In this document: piece by piece, positions 22,870 through 34,050 of the stretch | Layout of the letters: each line of letters starts with the position of its first letter | How positions within the stretch are numbered: position 1 is the first letter of the stretch | Origin: Strigamia acuminata | Taxonomy: Eukaryota; Arthropoda; Chilopoda; Geophilomorpha; Linotaeniidae | Assembly: GCA_949358305.1 (NCBI GenBank) | Contig: OX442314.1 | Coordinates: 11,403,060 to 11,463,059, forward strand | DNA: 60,000 bases | Direction of reading: 5' to 3' | The notes under the pieces: generated by a model | What the model was told of the DNA's origin: nothing | The model's input: only the letters and a program-made list of their open reading frames with translations | Database searches by the model: none | Made by a program: the position numbers and the translations under genes

Positions 22870-24440
22870 CAACAAGAAAACTCGATGTGGCGCCTTAGGT
22901 GTTTGGCGATCAGAGGTGGCTGACGGATGGAACGAAACTTGTGTTTCCCTTCGTCTTCACCCCCTTCGCTTTCGAATTACCCGTTGCGCACATCCATCAA
23001 GGGCGTACGGGGATTAAAATTACAGACACCCTTTGCTTGCTTAATTCCCACTTTTCTACCTTTTAATGTAAAACGAGAGGACGCAATGGGCATTGTTTCG
23101 GTTGGGATTCATGATGAAATTATGGGCGCGTCTCATAGGATTGCCGTCTCTCCTCCCTCGCTCTCTCTTCTTTTTCATCCTATTACCTGTGGGGGATCCG
23201 TGCAATCGTGTCAGACGAGAAGGTGAGCGTGCGGAATCGCATTTGCATGCTCGATGATGGCCGACACTGGAAAAGTGGAAAGTAGAAGCAAGGAAACGGC
23301 TTGTGCGCAAAATTCTAATCTTTTAGTCGGGAACGGTTATTCGCAAATAAATTAAGTGTAAATGTGGAACACACTGCGCAGGGTTTGTCTCTCGATCAAT
23401 CGAGACATGTTTTAATGCTTTTTTTCGGTTTCTTTTGACTTTTCTTGTCTTTTCTTTTCTTTTCTCTGCTCTCGACTCGTGATTGTTGTTGGGGAATTGT
23501 GAGGGAACAATAGGGGATTAACTCGTACAAATCCCTTACTTTGACTCGACACTAAATCCGAATAATCGAACCGGAGAAAAGATTAAAATCTTGTCATTCT
23601 CCTCTCGGAACTACTTGAAGGCATCCGCTGGTATTTTTTCGAGAACGATTTTCTTTTCTTCTTTTTTTGTCGTGTCTTTTAAAGTTATTATCCTAATTAA
23701 ATCCGCGGGGGTGGTTCATAACTCGCTCTTAAACATTGCTTAGTAATGTATCTTGAAGAGGGAGCTGCGAGCAAGTGTGTGGGGGAACGTGAAGGAGATT
23801 AACGAGTGATTTGTTATTAGTGGCAAGAAGTTATTGGGAAGGGACTAACGTCACTCAAAAATGGCGGGGTTTTATTGCGTTATTGGAGTTTGAGGAGGAA
23901 TTTGCAAGAGTGATGTATTGCAATTATATATTTTGTATTGATTTGTGCTGCGTGATTAAAGGTTTGATGGTTTTGGAGACTGGCGTCATAATGACAGTAA
24001 ACAGTGACATGTTTCTCGAGTAATGGGGTTGATGCAGATTAAGTTAGGAAGAGAGAGGGTGCGGGTGTGTGTATGTGTCTCTTTTATTGGTTATTAGTTA
24101 AATAGATTCGGCAAGACACGAGGACGACGACGAGTGTGACAGTCGTGCATAAGGGATTTTGCGAGCACGTTTGTATTATCCGGTTGCGGATTAAGGCGGG
24201 CTGGGTAATTAAGGGGACAAGAGGAAGCGAAATGATCAAGTTTGTTTATGAATTTAATTATGGGTGAAAAGAGGAAAACAACATTTTGCAGTTGCGCCGA
24301 CTTGGGCTGCTTTATTTTATTTGCTCAGACAGTGCGAGGTGTCAGTTTGGTTCTAATTGTCACGTGCGTTTTCGTTTCTCGCGTGGAATTGAGTAGGAAT
24401 ATTTTTAAATAATGATATTGTGGACGTTGTGTTGAAAACG
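22870..24440. other. Mixed region, no gene recognised
   Basis: A strong-looking donor AAG|GTGAGC at about 23219-23227 has no convincing acceptor or conserved frame upstream. AAAATGGCGG lies at 23857-23866 and GTCACGTG at 24359-24366. Sequence is otherwise unassigned. Confidence 0.4.
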
Positions 24441-24459
24441 AGACGGTGGAATGTCGTTT

Positions 24460-24770
24460 TAAAAGGATTTGGGTCGTTTTAAAGAGGGTTTTTTGGTTGG
24501 TGGAAGCAGTTTTAGGTCGTTTTAAGACGTTTTTGGTCGTTTTAAGACGTTTTTGGTCGTTTGAAGACGTTTTTGGGCCGTTTGAAGACGTTTTTGGGCC
24601 GTTTGAAGACGTTTTTGGTCGTTTTAAGACGTTTTTGGTTGTTTTTAGTAGTTTTTGGGCCGTTTTAGAGAGGATTTTGCAGTTTTAAAGCAGTTTTTAG
24701 TCGGTTTTAGCCGTTTTTGGGCATTTTAAAACGTTTTTTGACTTGTTTTTGGTTACTTTTTACCAGTTTT
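24460..24770 (+). repeat. 20-21-bp minisatellite array
   Basis: About 12 units of GTTTTAAGACGTTTTTGGTC or the variant with GTTTGAAGACG and GGGCC. Units with 21 bp keep frame, so a plus-strand frame (24446-24688) reads repeated FEDVFGP. That frame is a product of the repeat, not evidence of a protein. Contains TTTTGGTC. Confidence 0.85.
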
Positions 24771-26270
24771 GTTGCTAAAGAAACTACCAAGATATCCAAA
24801 CATTTAAGAGTGTAAAGGGAATTGGGTGTGAAATATACTTCAATATTGTAAAATTGGATTTTTTATTTTTTAAATTTTTAATTTTCAAATAATTCTTTGG
24901 TGAATTTAATTTTTTTGTTACCGACGATGATTGACTCTTCATGCGGTCAAGGATTGACTTACCACGGCTGGCAGATTAAAAAAAAAACCCGTGCAATGCA
25001 AACGAAAATAAAACGAAATATATAAAAATGTTTGTTGTCACTTTTTACTCCAACCTCGAGATAAGTCTGAGCGTGAGTGACGTGATCTATACTCTCAATT
25101 ACGCATGCGCGCTTAATAAGAGCCAGGGCCAACATGTTAGAGAAGGAAGTGTACGTCAATCATCTTTGGCATCCTCGGATTAAAGCTACGCTGCGTGCTC
25201 TCGTGTGTTATGAGGCCAGGCAGCCGGATGATGGGTTGCGCTTCACTACTTTCACCTGGGATTCTCTTTGCCTTCAACCTGATGGAAAATAACCCTTTTC
25301 CTCCAGGTGAAGAGACGAGAATCGAGTCAAGAGCAAAGAAAGAAAATTCAGGAGAAGAAAGAAAGAAAAAAGTTGTCGGGTGAGAAATGGCGCTTGTTGG
25401 ACCAATTTGTTCTCATTGGAGCCGAGATTGCGCGTGATTTACGTAGTCGGGCGAGGTAAAAGTCACGAGCAGTGTGTGCACCAGAGGCCGGAGGAGTTTC
25501 ATTACTTGAGTGTGTGTAAATTATTCACAGACCGCCGCCCGTGGCTGACATTGCAGGCCTCCTTTTATTTATTTACGTGCGCAAACACACACCAGAAACC
25601 TCCATCTCTGGCTTGTGTATTTACTTCGTCTAACGATATCCGCTGGACGGATTTTTTTTTTTTTTTTTTTTAAATTTTGTTTTTATTAAAATTAAATTTT
25701 TATTTTATTTTATTTTAAATAAATTTGGCGGCTTTTGATTAAGAAAGGATTTTGGTCGTTTGGAAAGTGGGTGGTGGGAGGGCAAGTTGTTTAATTTTCA
25801 CTTGAAGAAATGGGAAGAAAATGAGTGTTCGCCTTTAATCTCATTGATTAAGCATAAATGAGAAGAGAGAAAGGCGGGCAAAGAGCGGCTTGGTCTCGCT
25901 TGGTTGTCACACGCTTTGTCTCAACATTGTAGCCAATAGTCAATTAACGTGAGAGAAATGACTGTGGCATTTGTCTGCTGGCAATTATGTTTCCAAGCGA
26001 GAACATTTTGAACGTGGTTCTCCGCTGCCGTACAACTGATCATTTTTTCCCTCCTCTTCCCTTCGTCTTCGCCTCCTCCTCGCTCTCGTTTTCTCGCGCT
26101 TCTTTTCTTTTTATTCTTCTTCTGAATGATGGAGAAAAACTGCATCGTTCGAATGAAAATTGTAGGGTTTTTGTTTTAGTTGTTTTGTTTGGTCGTTTTA
26201 CGCGTGTTAAAAATGGCGGATGACCCGTTTTGGTTTAATTTAAAAAAAAAATTTTTTCTCGAAAAAAGTG
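24771..26270. other. Unique region with T20 run
   Basis: GC-richer patches at about 25.06-25.64 and 25.84-26.14 kb. An NRF1-like ACGCATGCGC lies at 25101-25110, T20 at 25652-25671 and AAAATGGCGG at 26210-26219. No gene recognised. Confidence 0.4.
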
Positions 26271-26405
26271 TGAAAAAATGAAAAGAAAAATCGAAAAAAT
26301 GAAAAAAAGTCGAATAAATGGAAAAAACATCGAAAAATGAAAAATAACATCGAAAAGATGAAAAAACATCGAAAAAATGGGGGGAAAAACATCGAAAAGA
26401 TTTCT
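26270..26405 (+). repeat. Short A-rich tandem array (GAAAAAATGAAAAAACATC type)
   Basis: About seven irregular units of 17-20 bp alternate GAAAAAATG with AAAAAACATC. It is A-rich on the plus strand, unlike most arrays here. Confidence 0.7.
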
Positions 26406-26458
26406 AAACAGCCAAAATCAGCTCGGAACGGTCGAAAAGGAACGACGAAATATGGCGG

Positions 26459-27028
26459 ATGCAATTACACAGCATTGGATGTTTTATATGTAAACAACGA
26501 GTTTCCTTCCTTGAAAAATTGATTGGTTTGAAACTGAAACTGCACGCAAGTTTTGTTTGTTTGCGTCTACTTAATGCGTGTAGCGTGTGTCATCTTCCGC
26601 CCGCCCACCTCGATGACCATGTAGGAGCATTTAATTGCATTATGGATGAAGCTGCACGAGGAACTGCAGTCGACCGGGCTTCAATTATGCATGGGCCAAT
26701 TGGGTGCCCTGACAAGGGGCTCGCGCGCATTTATTATCGTAAGACGTTCGCGACTGCTCGTGGGACCCATCACATTATCCGAGAGACGATCGACCTAACC
26801 GTCGAGACTCCCCATTCACCGCGCCACCAACAAGCAACGCTAATGGTGGACAGAAAGACGCTTTATGCGCCTCTAATGCAACCCTTTCTTACCTATACAT
26901 TTTCAGGTGCCATTTTTTCCCTCTTTCCCCTTCCCCCATTTACTCTTTTTTCCTCCCCCCCCCCCTCGCCCACATCTCCGTGGGGAGTCTTTCATTTCCG
27001 ATGTTGGCAATGCCAAGTCCGACTTTAA
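26459..27028 (+). other. Longest non-repeat open frame, 189 codons, unassigned
   Basis: This frame lies in unique, moderately GC-rich sequence. Its amino-acid composition is ordinary up to about residue 150. It then runs through a pyrimidine tract (TTTTCAG-like) into Pro/Phe-rich low-complexity translation, which looks more like an intron end than protein. I recognise no domain, the ATG has no special context, and there is no matching neighbour exon. It could be a real exon, a conserved non-coding element or chance. Confidence 0.15.
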
Positions 27029-27444
27029 AGCTGATCTCATTTGGATGCTAGGCCTAAAAAAAAGTTGCATTGCTGTAAATTTATTTCCCTTTCTTTACCT
27101 GTTTTGCCTGCATAGGTGCGTGCAGTGGATGGAGGGGGGAAAAGAATAAGCACGGGGATGCTTCCCCTTCTTACAGTGGGTTCATAAAGACCCTAGGATT
27201 AGCCTGAAATGCTATTAGCCCCCTCACGGATTCCCTGTGGTGCCAATAAAGGAAAAGCGACGCGCAGATATTTTCCACTTTATACCTTCCTTTACCTATA
27301 CACCCAACAATTTTTTTTCCCCATTTTAAATGTAATTGCCCCCCCTTAGTCCCCCCCTAACTTTAAATATTTATGGTGACCAGTGATATCAAGTGGAGGG
27401 GGATAAGAAAAGGAGATATAAGCAAATAAGGGTTATGTGTACTT

Positions 27445-27461
27445 GGGGGCGGGTGGGTGGG
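27445..27461 (+). other. G-quadruplex motif, single-base loops
   Basis: G5 and three further GGG runs are separated by loops of one base each (C, T, T), the most stable type of intramolecular quadruplex. Confidence 0.6.
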
Positions 27462-27636
27462 TGAGGACGCCTTGGGTGTGGGTCGTTGAATATAGAAAAA
27501 AAGAGGTAAATAGGATTTTGTTGGAAAATGGGTCCGATCATTACGATAAGGACGCGCAACATTGAGATGTTTCATTGCAAGGAACACTAGATGTTGGTGC
27601 GAGATATCGTCATGGCTGCGAGTCTACACAATTTCA

Positions 27637-27661
27637 CCCCCCCGCAACCCCCCCCCCCCCC
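27637..27661 (-). other. G-quadruplex motif, minus strand
   Basis: C7 and C14 runs separated by four bases. The minus strand therefore carries enough G for four tracts. Confidence 0.45.
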
Positions 27662-28124
27662 ACATTTTTTTTTCGGGCCGGCGCGTGATTATCTCGGCCA
27701 TCGACAACCACCACGCAGGTTGTGTCTGTGGGCGTGAGCGTCTCGTCATCAGCATCTCTCTTTCTCTCTCTCCCCTATATCTTTATCGTGAAAGAAGGGA
27801 TGATGATGGCATATAAAGGGTTGAGACGTCGATATTGGGCGAAGGAGGAAAAGATGAGCAGATGCGAGCTCGTCGCACGTATTTTCGGGCATTTATTTTT
27901 TCGCTATGAAATAATGGACACGCGGACAAATCAGTTTGAGGCCGCTGTTTGCAAATTGAGTTGGGAGTTTTCGGGTGGGGGGGCCAGTAATGCAAGTTTA
28001 TGCAAATGAGGCGAGTGGAGAGAGAGAGGGTTTTATCGCGTCCAATCAGCAGTCGAGGCGGACCGCGTTGCAACGGTTGGGCAGCGCGAGCGAGCTAGCG
28101 AGGTCGGCCATTGATCGGGTGGAA

Positions 28125-28145
28125 GGGTGGGGTAGGGGGAGTGGG
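28125..28145 (+). other. G-quadruplex motif
   Basis: Runs of G3, G4, G5 and G3 with loops of 1, 2 and 3 bases in a CpG-rich patch. Confidence 0.55.
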
Positions 28146-28439
28146 AAGGATGGAGATGGAGAGGGACCTCGAGGCGGCGCCCGCGCACTTGGCCGTTTCC
28201 TATGCTAATGCAGGATCGCTGATCATGCAGAAATGGCAGGGCTTTCTTAAGGCATAATATCCCCTTCGTTTCTCTCGTTTGGGTTACGACCATGCCTTGC
28301 AAATGAAGACAAGGGAAAGGAAAGGGAAAGACACAAAGTGCAGAGGCGGGCAAAGAGAGAGAAGCGTCTTTTGCCTTTTAAGTCTGCGCTGGTTCGGGGA
28401 ACCATCAGTCACTATAGGTGGATTGAGGCTGGTTTTAAT

Positions 28440-30500
28440 TTATAATTGAATAGTTATTGTTATTTTTTATTATTAAATGGGTTGTGTTTATTTTTTTGGG
28501 TTTTGTTTGGTGTTTACGAAAATGTTTTAAGTTTTAGGGTTTGTTATTTTGGGTGAGTTTTTGCTTAGTAACGTGTGGATGATTTTTAAGTTGTAAACAA
28601 TTTGAAGAAAATTGAGTCATGAGAAGTCAAGCAGAGTTGAATCAATAAGGAAAGGGGGAGCTATAGAAAAGATGTTATGGAAACATGTTTTCCGTTATTG
28701 AGTTGGAAATTAGCGGATAATTAAATTTTTCTCATTCTATTAGTCTCGTCAAGTATTTTCTCATTTTATTTCTGAGTCATAGACGCATCAGTTTGAAATG
28801 TGGAATAGTTTTTTAGGTATTTTTTTTTTTTGGGTTTTTATTTTAGTGTGGATTGTGTTGGGGATTAAAAAATAAATATAATTTTTGGGGAGGATTTGAT
28901 GGATGAAAAATGGAAATGAAATGTGATCTAAGGCAATTTCTTAAGAGAAAAGCGAAAATTAAATTATCGGGGAAGATTTGTGTGAATAAAAGAGTCGAGG
29001 AAAACTCATTTGGGATTTTTTTTTTCTTTTTTTCTTTTTTTTTTTGGGTTGGAATTGTTAGATTTCAGAAAAGCAAGTAATATAGTGGTGTAGTCATTTG
29101 GATGAAATAAATTAAGCCTTGCAGGGAAGAAAATGTGTGTATGTGCGGGCTGTATACATGGATTTGAAATGAGGGCGGAATCCGAAAATTGATGATCAAT
29201 TATTGTGAGAATTCTATCGAGTAGTAATCAACTTTTTTTTTTTCTTTTTTTTTTTCTTGCCGGGGTTTGTGGGAATTCACTTGTTGGTGAAAATATCTCA
29301 AGGGGATGTTGAAAGACATTGAGACTAAATTGATAAAAGTTTGCAGTTTTGTTTATCCTCCAAGTTTTGTATTTTTGTTTGTTTTTAATCATGTTTTTTT
29401 TTTGTATATATATACATATATATATACGATTTAATAAATATCTAGATGTTTGATTTATTCTAAATTAATAAGAAATGATTGGAAATGAAATTATTTTTGA
29501 TGAAAAAACGAAATAAATAATAAAATATTCAATTTTTGGGGCATAAAAATTGATTAGAATTTATTCTATGGTCAAATTTGTATGCAATTGATTAAAAATT
29601 AATATTTTGAGATGATTTAAGCCTTTCTGTTCACTTTGTACACCTTTATTTCTTTTAGAAACAAACAAACAAACTGGGAGAAAAAGTTTAAATTTTTCCT
29701 GCATGTACTTTCGCAATCGCAATACACAAATGAATGTCTTGAATAAAATCCAGTTACCATAGCAACGACTTTACAAATAAGTAGGACATAAGTCCCTATC
29801 AGAAGGACTCTCACAAACTCAAGATTTTTTTTTTTTTTTTTTGCGCACGGCCGCAGTCGGTTTCATCCCTCTCGTCGAGTAATGTTGAGGAATAACGATT
29901 AGGGAAGAAAAATCAATTGCCGATTTTTAACGGAAAAGTCACTTTTTGTTGTAGCGAAAAAATTGTTGTTTGAATTAAAAGAAAAGAAAAATAATATTTT
30001 TTGGAAGTAGAAAAATCAGATGCAAAAATGTAAATTTAAACGAGGAAGGATTTAAGTGTTTCTCCATCGAGATGAAGCTGATTTATTCTTACTTAAGTGC
30101 GGCTAATTGGCCTCAATTGAGTGCGTCGAGAGGGGGCGGTTAGAAAAACGGAAATACGCCCGCAATTTAGTTTTATTTTAAAACAAGACGCCCACGTTTG
30201 CATTTAGACGTCAACAAATTCATGCAAATGTTTGTTAAATGCCGCCATAACTCATTCAGGTGCGAGGAAATATTCTTTTAATATTTTGTTTTAGAAAAAT
30301 GGATTTTATTAATTGGTTTGTTTGGGGGGCGAAGACAAAAAAATTGACTTGTTTTTAATTGTTTTTAAGTGGTAAAAATTAATTTTTGATAATTTATTGC
30401 TGTAATAATAGTATTGGTATATTTTCTTTTGCTGCAAAATATTTTTTTTTTAGATTTGGTTTAATTTTAGTCACTTTCAGGTTTGAACTCGAAATTTTAA
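28440..30500. other. AT-rich spacer with microsatellite and X-box
   Basis: Low-complexity AT-rich DNA with a TA microsatellite at 29405-29427 and T18 at 29825-29842. The only site of note is the RFX-type X-box at 29753-29766. Confidence 0.5.
29753..29766 (+). promoter_or_regulatory. RFX-type X-box
   Basis: GTTACCATAGCAAC fits the X-box consensus without mismatch and is almost a perfect inverted repeat (GTTNCCAT / AGCAAC). Confidence 0.5.
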
Positions 30501-30504
30501 ATTG

Positions 30505-30785
30505 TAAAAATGCATAATTTAATTTTCTTAAATGTCAAAAATACAAATTTTCGCTTTTTAAAATTGAAAAATGGAAATTTTAGCTTTTTTAAAATTTCAA
30601 AAATGCAAATTTTAGCGTTTTTAAATTTTCAAAAATGCAAATTTTTGCGTTTTTAAATTTCAAAAATGCAAATTTTAGCGTTTTTAAATTTCAAAAAAAC
30701 AAATTTTTGCGTTTTTAAATCGTAAAAATGCAAATTTTAGCGTTTTTAAATCGTAAAAATACAAATTTTAATAATTTTTAACTCC
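30505..30785. repeat. 31-bp minisatellite array with alternating units
   Basis: About nine units of roughly 30-31 bp run AAAAATGCAAATTTT, then AGCG or TGCG, then TTTTTAAATTTC. Several neighbouring units alternate between TTTTAGCG and TTTTTGCG, which suggests a two-unit higher-order repeat. Both strands are equally AT-rich. Confidence 0.85.
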
Positions 30786-30826
30786 GCTACTCTTAGCCGT
30801 AAAAACTATTTATGCATTTTTTAAAA

Positions 30827-31318
30827 TTAACATTGAATATAATCAAAAATCGAATTCTGCACGCAACCACCCTTAAAATATAAATAAATAATTTTATTGC
30901 AAATGTAGGCGGTGTTTTTGACTGCACTTTGAAACCGAAGGGTTAACATACGGGTGGTTGAGAGGCTTCTTGAATCAGACAATAGTTCCTTTGATGAAGG
31001 AGGGCCGCAGTCGACCTTTAGGGAATAGTCGTAATAATAAGTGCGGATTGACATGGAAATGAAATCGGTTTGCCGCGCCCCTGCGAAGAGTATATGGGAC
31101 CAGGAAAGAGAGGGAGAAAAAAGGGTTAGTACTGTAGAGGTGGGTGGAGTCTCAGGTGCAGCTTCGCATCGAGACAAGCTTTGTGGTTGAGAGTATTTGA
31201 ATGCGCACGAGCCGATATCAGCTCGCATCGGAAAAACATCTGCCTGTATTATTTCCTCCGCAAGTTCAGGTGTGAAAGCGCCTTCATTAATCAAGAGTCT
31301 TTTGTGTGGTTTGTGCAC
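30827..31318 (-). other. Open frame of 163 codons, unassigned
   Basis: The first half, read from 31318 downward, lies in a GC-richer unique patch and has an ordinary composition. The second half enters AT-rich DNA next to the 31-bp array and becomes Ile/Tyr/Lys-rich. No domain is recognisable. Coding status is doubtful. Confidence 0.15.
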
Positions 31319-32190
31319 TGCTGATCAAACTAATTCATATATCAAACTCGCAAGGTTTCTTCTTGCAAATAAATCGTTAAGAAAAATTCTAAAAAATTAA
31401 ACTTTTTCGCTTTATTAAAAAAGTTTTCATTTTAAAATTTAATTTTTTTATTTAAAAATTTAATAGATGCGTTTATAGTTTGTGTTTTTATTTTTACCGG
31501 GTATCCCATCACTTTTTCGAATTTTATTTCTTAGAAAATTCGAAATTTTGGGACGTTTTTTCGAGCAAAAATTTAATTTTTTTAAAATCTTCAATTTTTC
31601 TGTGGAGAGTTAAAAGGAGTAGCAATTGAAAATGGAGACATCTCTCTTTCCCTTTTACTTCGCCTGAATGCAATCTTCTTGTTTGACTTTTGTGGTGGAG
31701 GTGATGCACCGGTGAAGCCCTCGTTCAGGCGGAGCTTTTAGGGCATTGCAGTAAAGCTTTCAGCCGGTCAGAAGGGGCACGAATGTCTTATTTCCTTCCT
31801 TTTTGTCGAAATGTCCTTGTTTGTTCGCTCAGGATTTAGTTCCAACAGCAAATAGGCGTGGCGAACTGCCTTCCATTATTTTCTTCACTCTCCATTTGCC
31901 TTTACCACCCCCACACCCTCTTTTTCTACCACCACTACCCCTTTTCTGCCTCCCCCCAAACCTATTCCTCTTTTTTAACTTGTTTTTTCACTCCTTCGCT
32001 TTCACTTCCATTATTTTGCGCAAAAATCGTCTCTGGCTTTAATTTGCGAAATTTATTCGCAGAGTTTTGTTTACTTTATTAAATTTTAAAATGAAAAAAA
32101 AAATTGAAAAAGCGAATTTTTATTATAAATAGGATTGAAAACTCCCAGGGGTTGGTTGTAACGTCGCCAAAAAGTGAAAGATAAGTTTTT
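31319..32190. other. AT-rich and pyrimidine-rich spacer
   Basis: No gene, repeat family or RNA recognised. Frames around 31803-32082 are Pro/Phe/Leu-rich products of pyrimidine tracts. Confidence 0.5.
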
Positions 32191-32191
32191 T

Positions 32192-32224
32192 GGGGCTTGG
32201 GGGACTGTGGGGGGCTGGGGTGGG
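32192..32224 (+). other. G-quadruplex motif
   Basis: Five G runs of 3 to 6 bases with loops of 1-5 bases on the plus strand. Confidence 0.6.
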
Positions 32225-33690
32225 CTCGGTGTAGGGGTTGTTGGCGGCAAATCTTTGTTTTGATTAATGACTCGACAAGTGAGTGCGATTTATAGGAATG
32301 AAAAATAAGGGACAAGGACAGAAAATGTTAACACACACAACGCAGTGGGAGAGAGAAGAATAAAGTTTTTTTGATGTAAATACAACATTTCCTGTCATTT
32401 TTATCGTAAATGATTGTGTAGAGGAAAAGATGTCGTGGGTTTGATTGATGACGGATGATGAAAACGAAGTTAAAATCGATTGTTTGATGTTTCCTTTGTG
32501 TTTTCGTATTTGTTTTCGCGTAAAAGTACACAAAGACGCATTTTGATGTTTTAGTAAGAGATATCGATTAAAAATCGATTAATTGATGGATTTTTTTAAT
32601 TTTTTAAAAAGTCGAATTTTCCGCGAAAATGAGTTTTTCGCGTGGAAATAACAATAGAATATCGCCTTAAATGAATGCAAATTGAATTAAAACGGGGAAA
32701 ATGAATAAATAAGCGAAGGAAATCCATCGATTCGTTTTCTGTATCGAATTCCTAATTTAAACAAAAATTTTTATCCACGAACTGCAGCGAGTGTCGACAT
32801 AAATTAATCGATTTTCGGCATTGACGTTCCGCGAGCAAAGTGACACGGGCGTCTTTGGACGTGTGTCCAATGAAGTCGAGTTGTTTGTCCATTGAAAAAC
32901 GCACTCTTTGACCCCTCGCGCGCCTCGCTTTTATTCGCGATTAGCATGCAGGTCAGTGGCCCTGGGTCCACGAACGAGTGCGACACGTCTCTGAATGGGC
33001 TGACTTGGCGCAAGAGGATGAAAGGGGGTAAGCGTTCATTGAGAAACATGTCAACTGGTTGACAAAAGGGCGAGACGCCGCGTCTCTTTTCAACGGTGGA
33101 GACGGGTTTGAATGTGGACACGCGCTGACCAAAGGCCAGAGGCAAAGAGGAATGCGGTCCTCTCAACCCGATTGCTTGTGAAAAAGATGGCGGGTCAGAG
33201 GTGGTGGTTTCGGATTAAGTCGTTAAATAGGGGGTGGGGGAGTGCGGGGGGGTGTTGGATTCTCACGTTGCTCGAGTGAAACGACAATTCGACAGAATCC
33301 ATTTTGAGTTGTGTTTGCTTTTGTTAAACTAGTTTCGCCGTGGGAAGTACAAGTGCTGGATATGTGTGTGCTTGGGGAGAATTAGAATATTTGAATGAAT
33401 GAAAAAAAATTGGGTTGGTTTTGTTTGTTTTTATTTTATTTTTTTTGTTTTGTTTGGGCTGGATTGTTTGTGGTGGTTGTTTATAGGGCGGGAAATGTGT
33501 TTGCAACTTGGGAATTTATAGTAATGAGAATGCGAGAATTATTATTATTATTTTTTTTTTAGTGATTGTTTTTGTTTTTGTTTTTGTTTGTGTGGAATTA
33601 AAAATGTAAGTTTTTTTTATTGAATTGGAAATTTTAAGCTGGAGTTGAAGTTTTAAGAGATGTGCTATAAGTGGCTTTTATTTGTAGGGT
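32225..33690. other. Mixed region, no gene recognised
   Basis: A GC-richer patch spans about 32.78-33.20 kb, with a 120-codon minus-strand frame (32804-33166) that resembles nothing known. A G-rich run at 33230-33252 can form a quadruplex. AAAGATGGCGGG lies at about 33183-33194. Confidence 0.4.
33230..33252 (+). other. G-quadruplex motif
   Basis: G5, G5 and G7 runs with loops of 1 and 5 bases; splitting the last run gives four tracts. Confidence 0.5.
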
Positions 33691-33694
33691 TTGA

Positions 33695-34050
33695 TTTAGA
33701 TTATTTTCAGACATAAAATTGTGTTTTTGAGGTATTTTTATACCTAATTCGGTATTTTTTAGGTATTTTTAGACATAATTCTGTATTTTTTAGGTATTAT
33801 TAGATCTAAATCTCTGTTTTTGAGATATTTTTAGACCTAAATTTGTGTTTCTGAGGTATTTTTAGACCTAAATCTCTGTTTTAAAGGTATTTTTAGACCT
33901 TAATCTTTGTTTTAGAGGTATTTTTAGACCTTAATCTTTGTTTTAGAGGTATTTTTTAGACCTAAATCAGTTTTTTTAAAGGCTTCTATTTAATTTACAA
34001 GTATTTTTAGATCTAATTCTATTTTTAAAAAGTATTTAAAGCTCGATTGC
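33695..34050 (+). repeat. 31-bp minisatellite array (TTTTTAGACC type)
   Basis: About ten units of roughly 31 bp contain GAGGTATTTTTAGACC, then TTAATCTTTG or TAAATCTCTG, then TTTTA. Two central units are almost identical, and the flanking units are diverged. Shares TTTAGAC with the 13.5 and 53.3 kb arrays. Confidence 0.85.

Larger units (their letters stand above)
27029..28440. other. GC-richer region with G-rich motifs and octamer site
   Basis: Contains G-quadruplex motifs at 27445-27461 and 28125-28145, a C14 run ending at 27661, and a POU octamer ATGCAAAT near 27999-28006 within a GC-rich patch at 27.96-28.24 kb. Overlapping frames on both strands are unsupported. Confidence 0.4.

Noticed and set aside
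24446-24688. Frame with repeated FEDVFGP
   Set aside because: Lies in the 20-21-bp array. Units of 20 bp break the frame, and no other protein features are present.
29300-29340. TGAAAGACATTGAG, resembling miR-71
   Set aside because: Only the first ten bases agree and no pairing arm is found.
31812-31845. TTTGTTCGCTCAGG, resembling miR-375
   Set aside because: Mismatches within the mature sequence and no hairpin around it.
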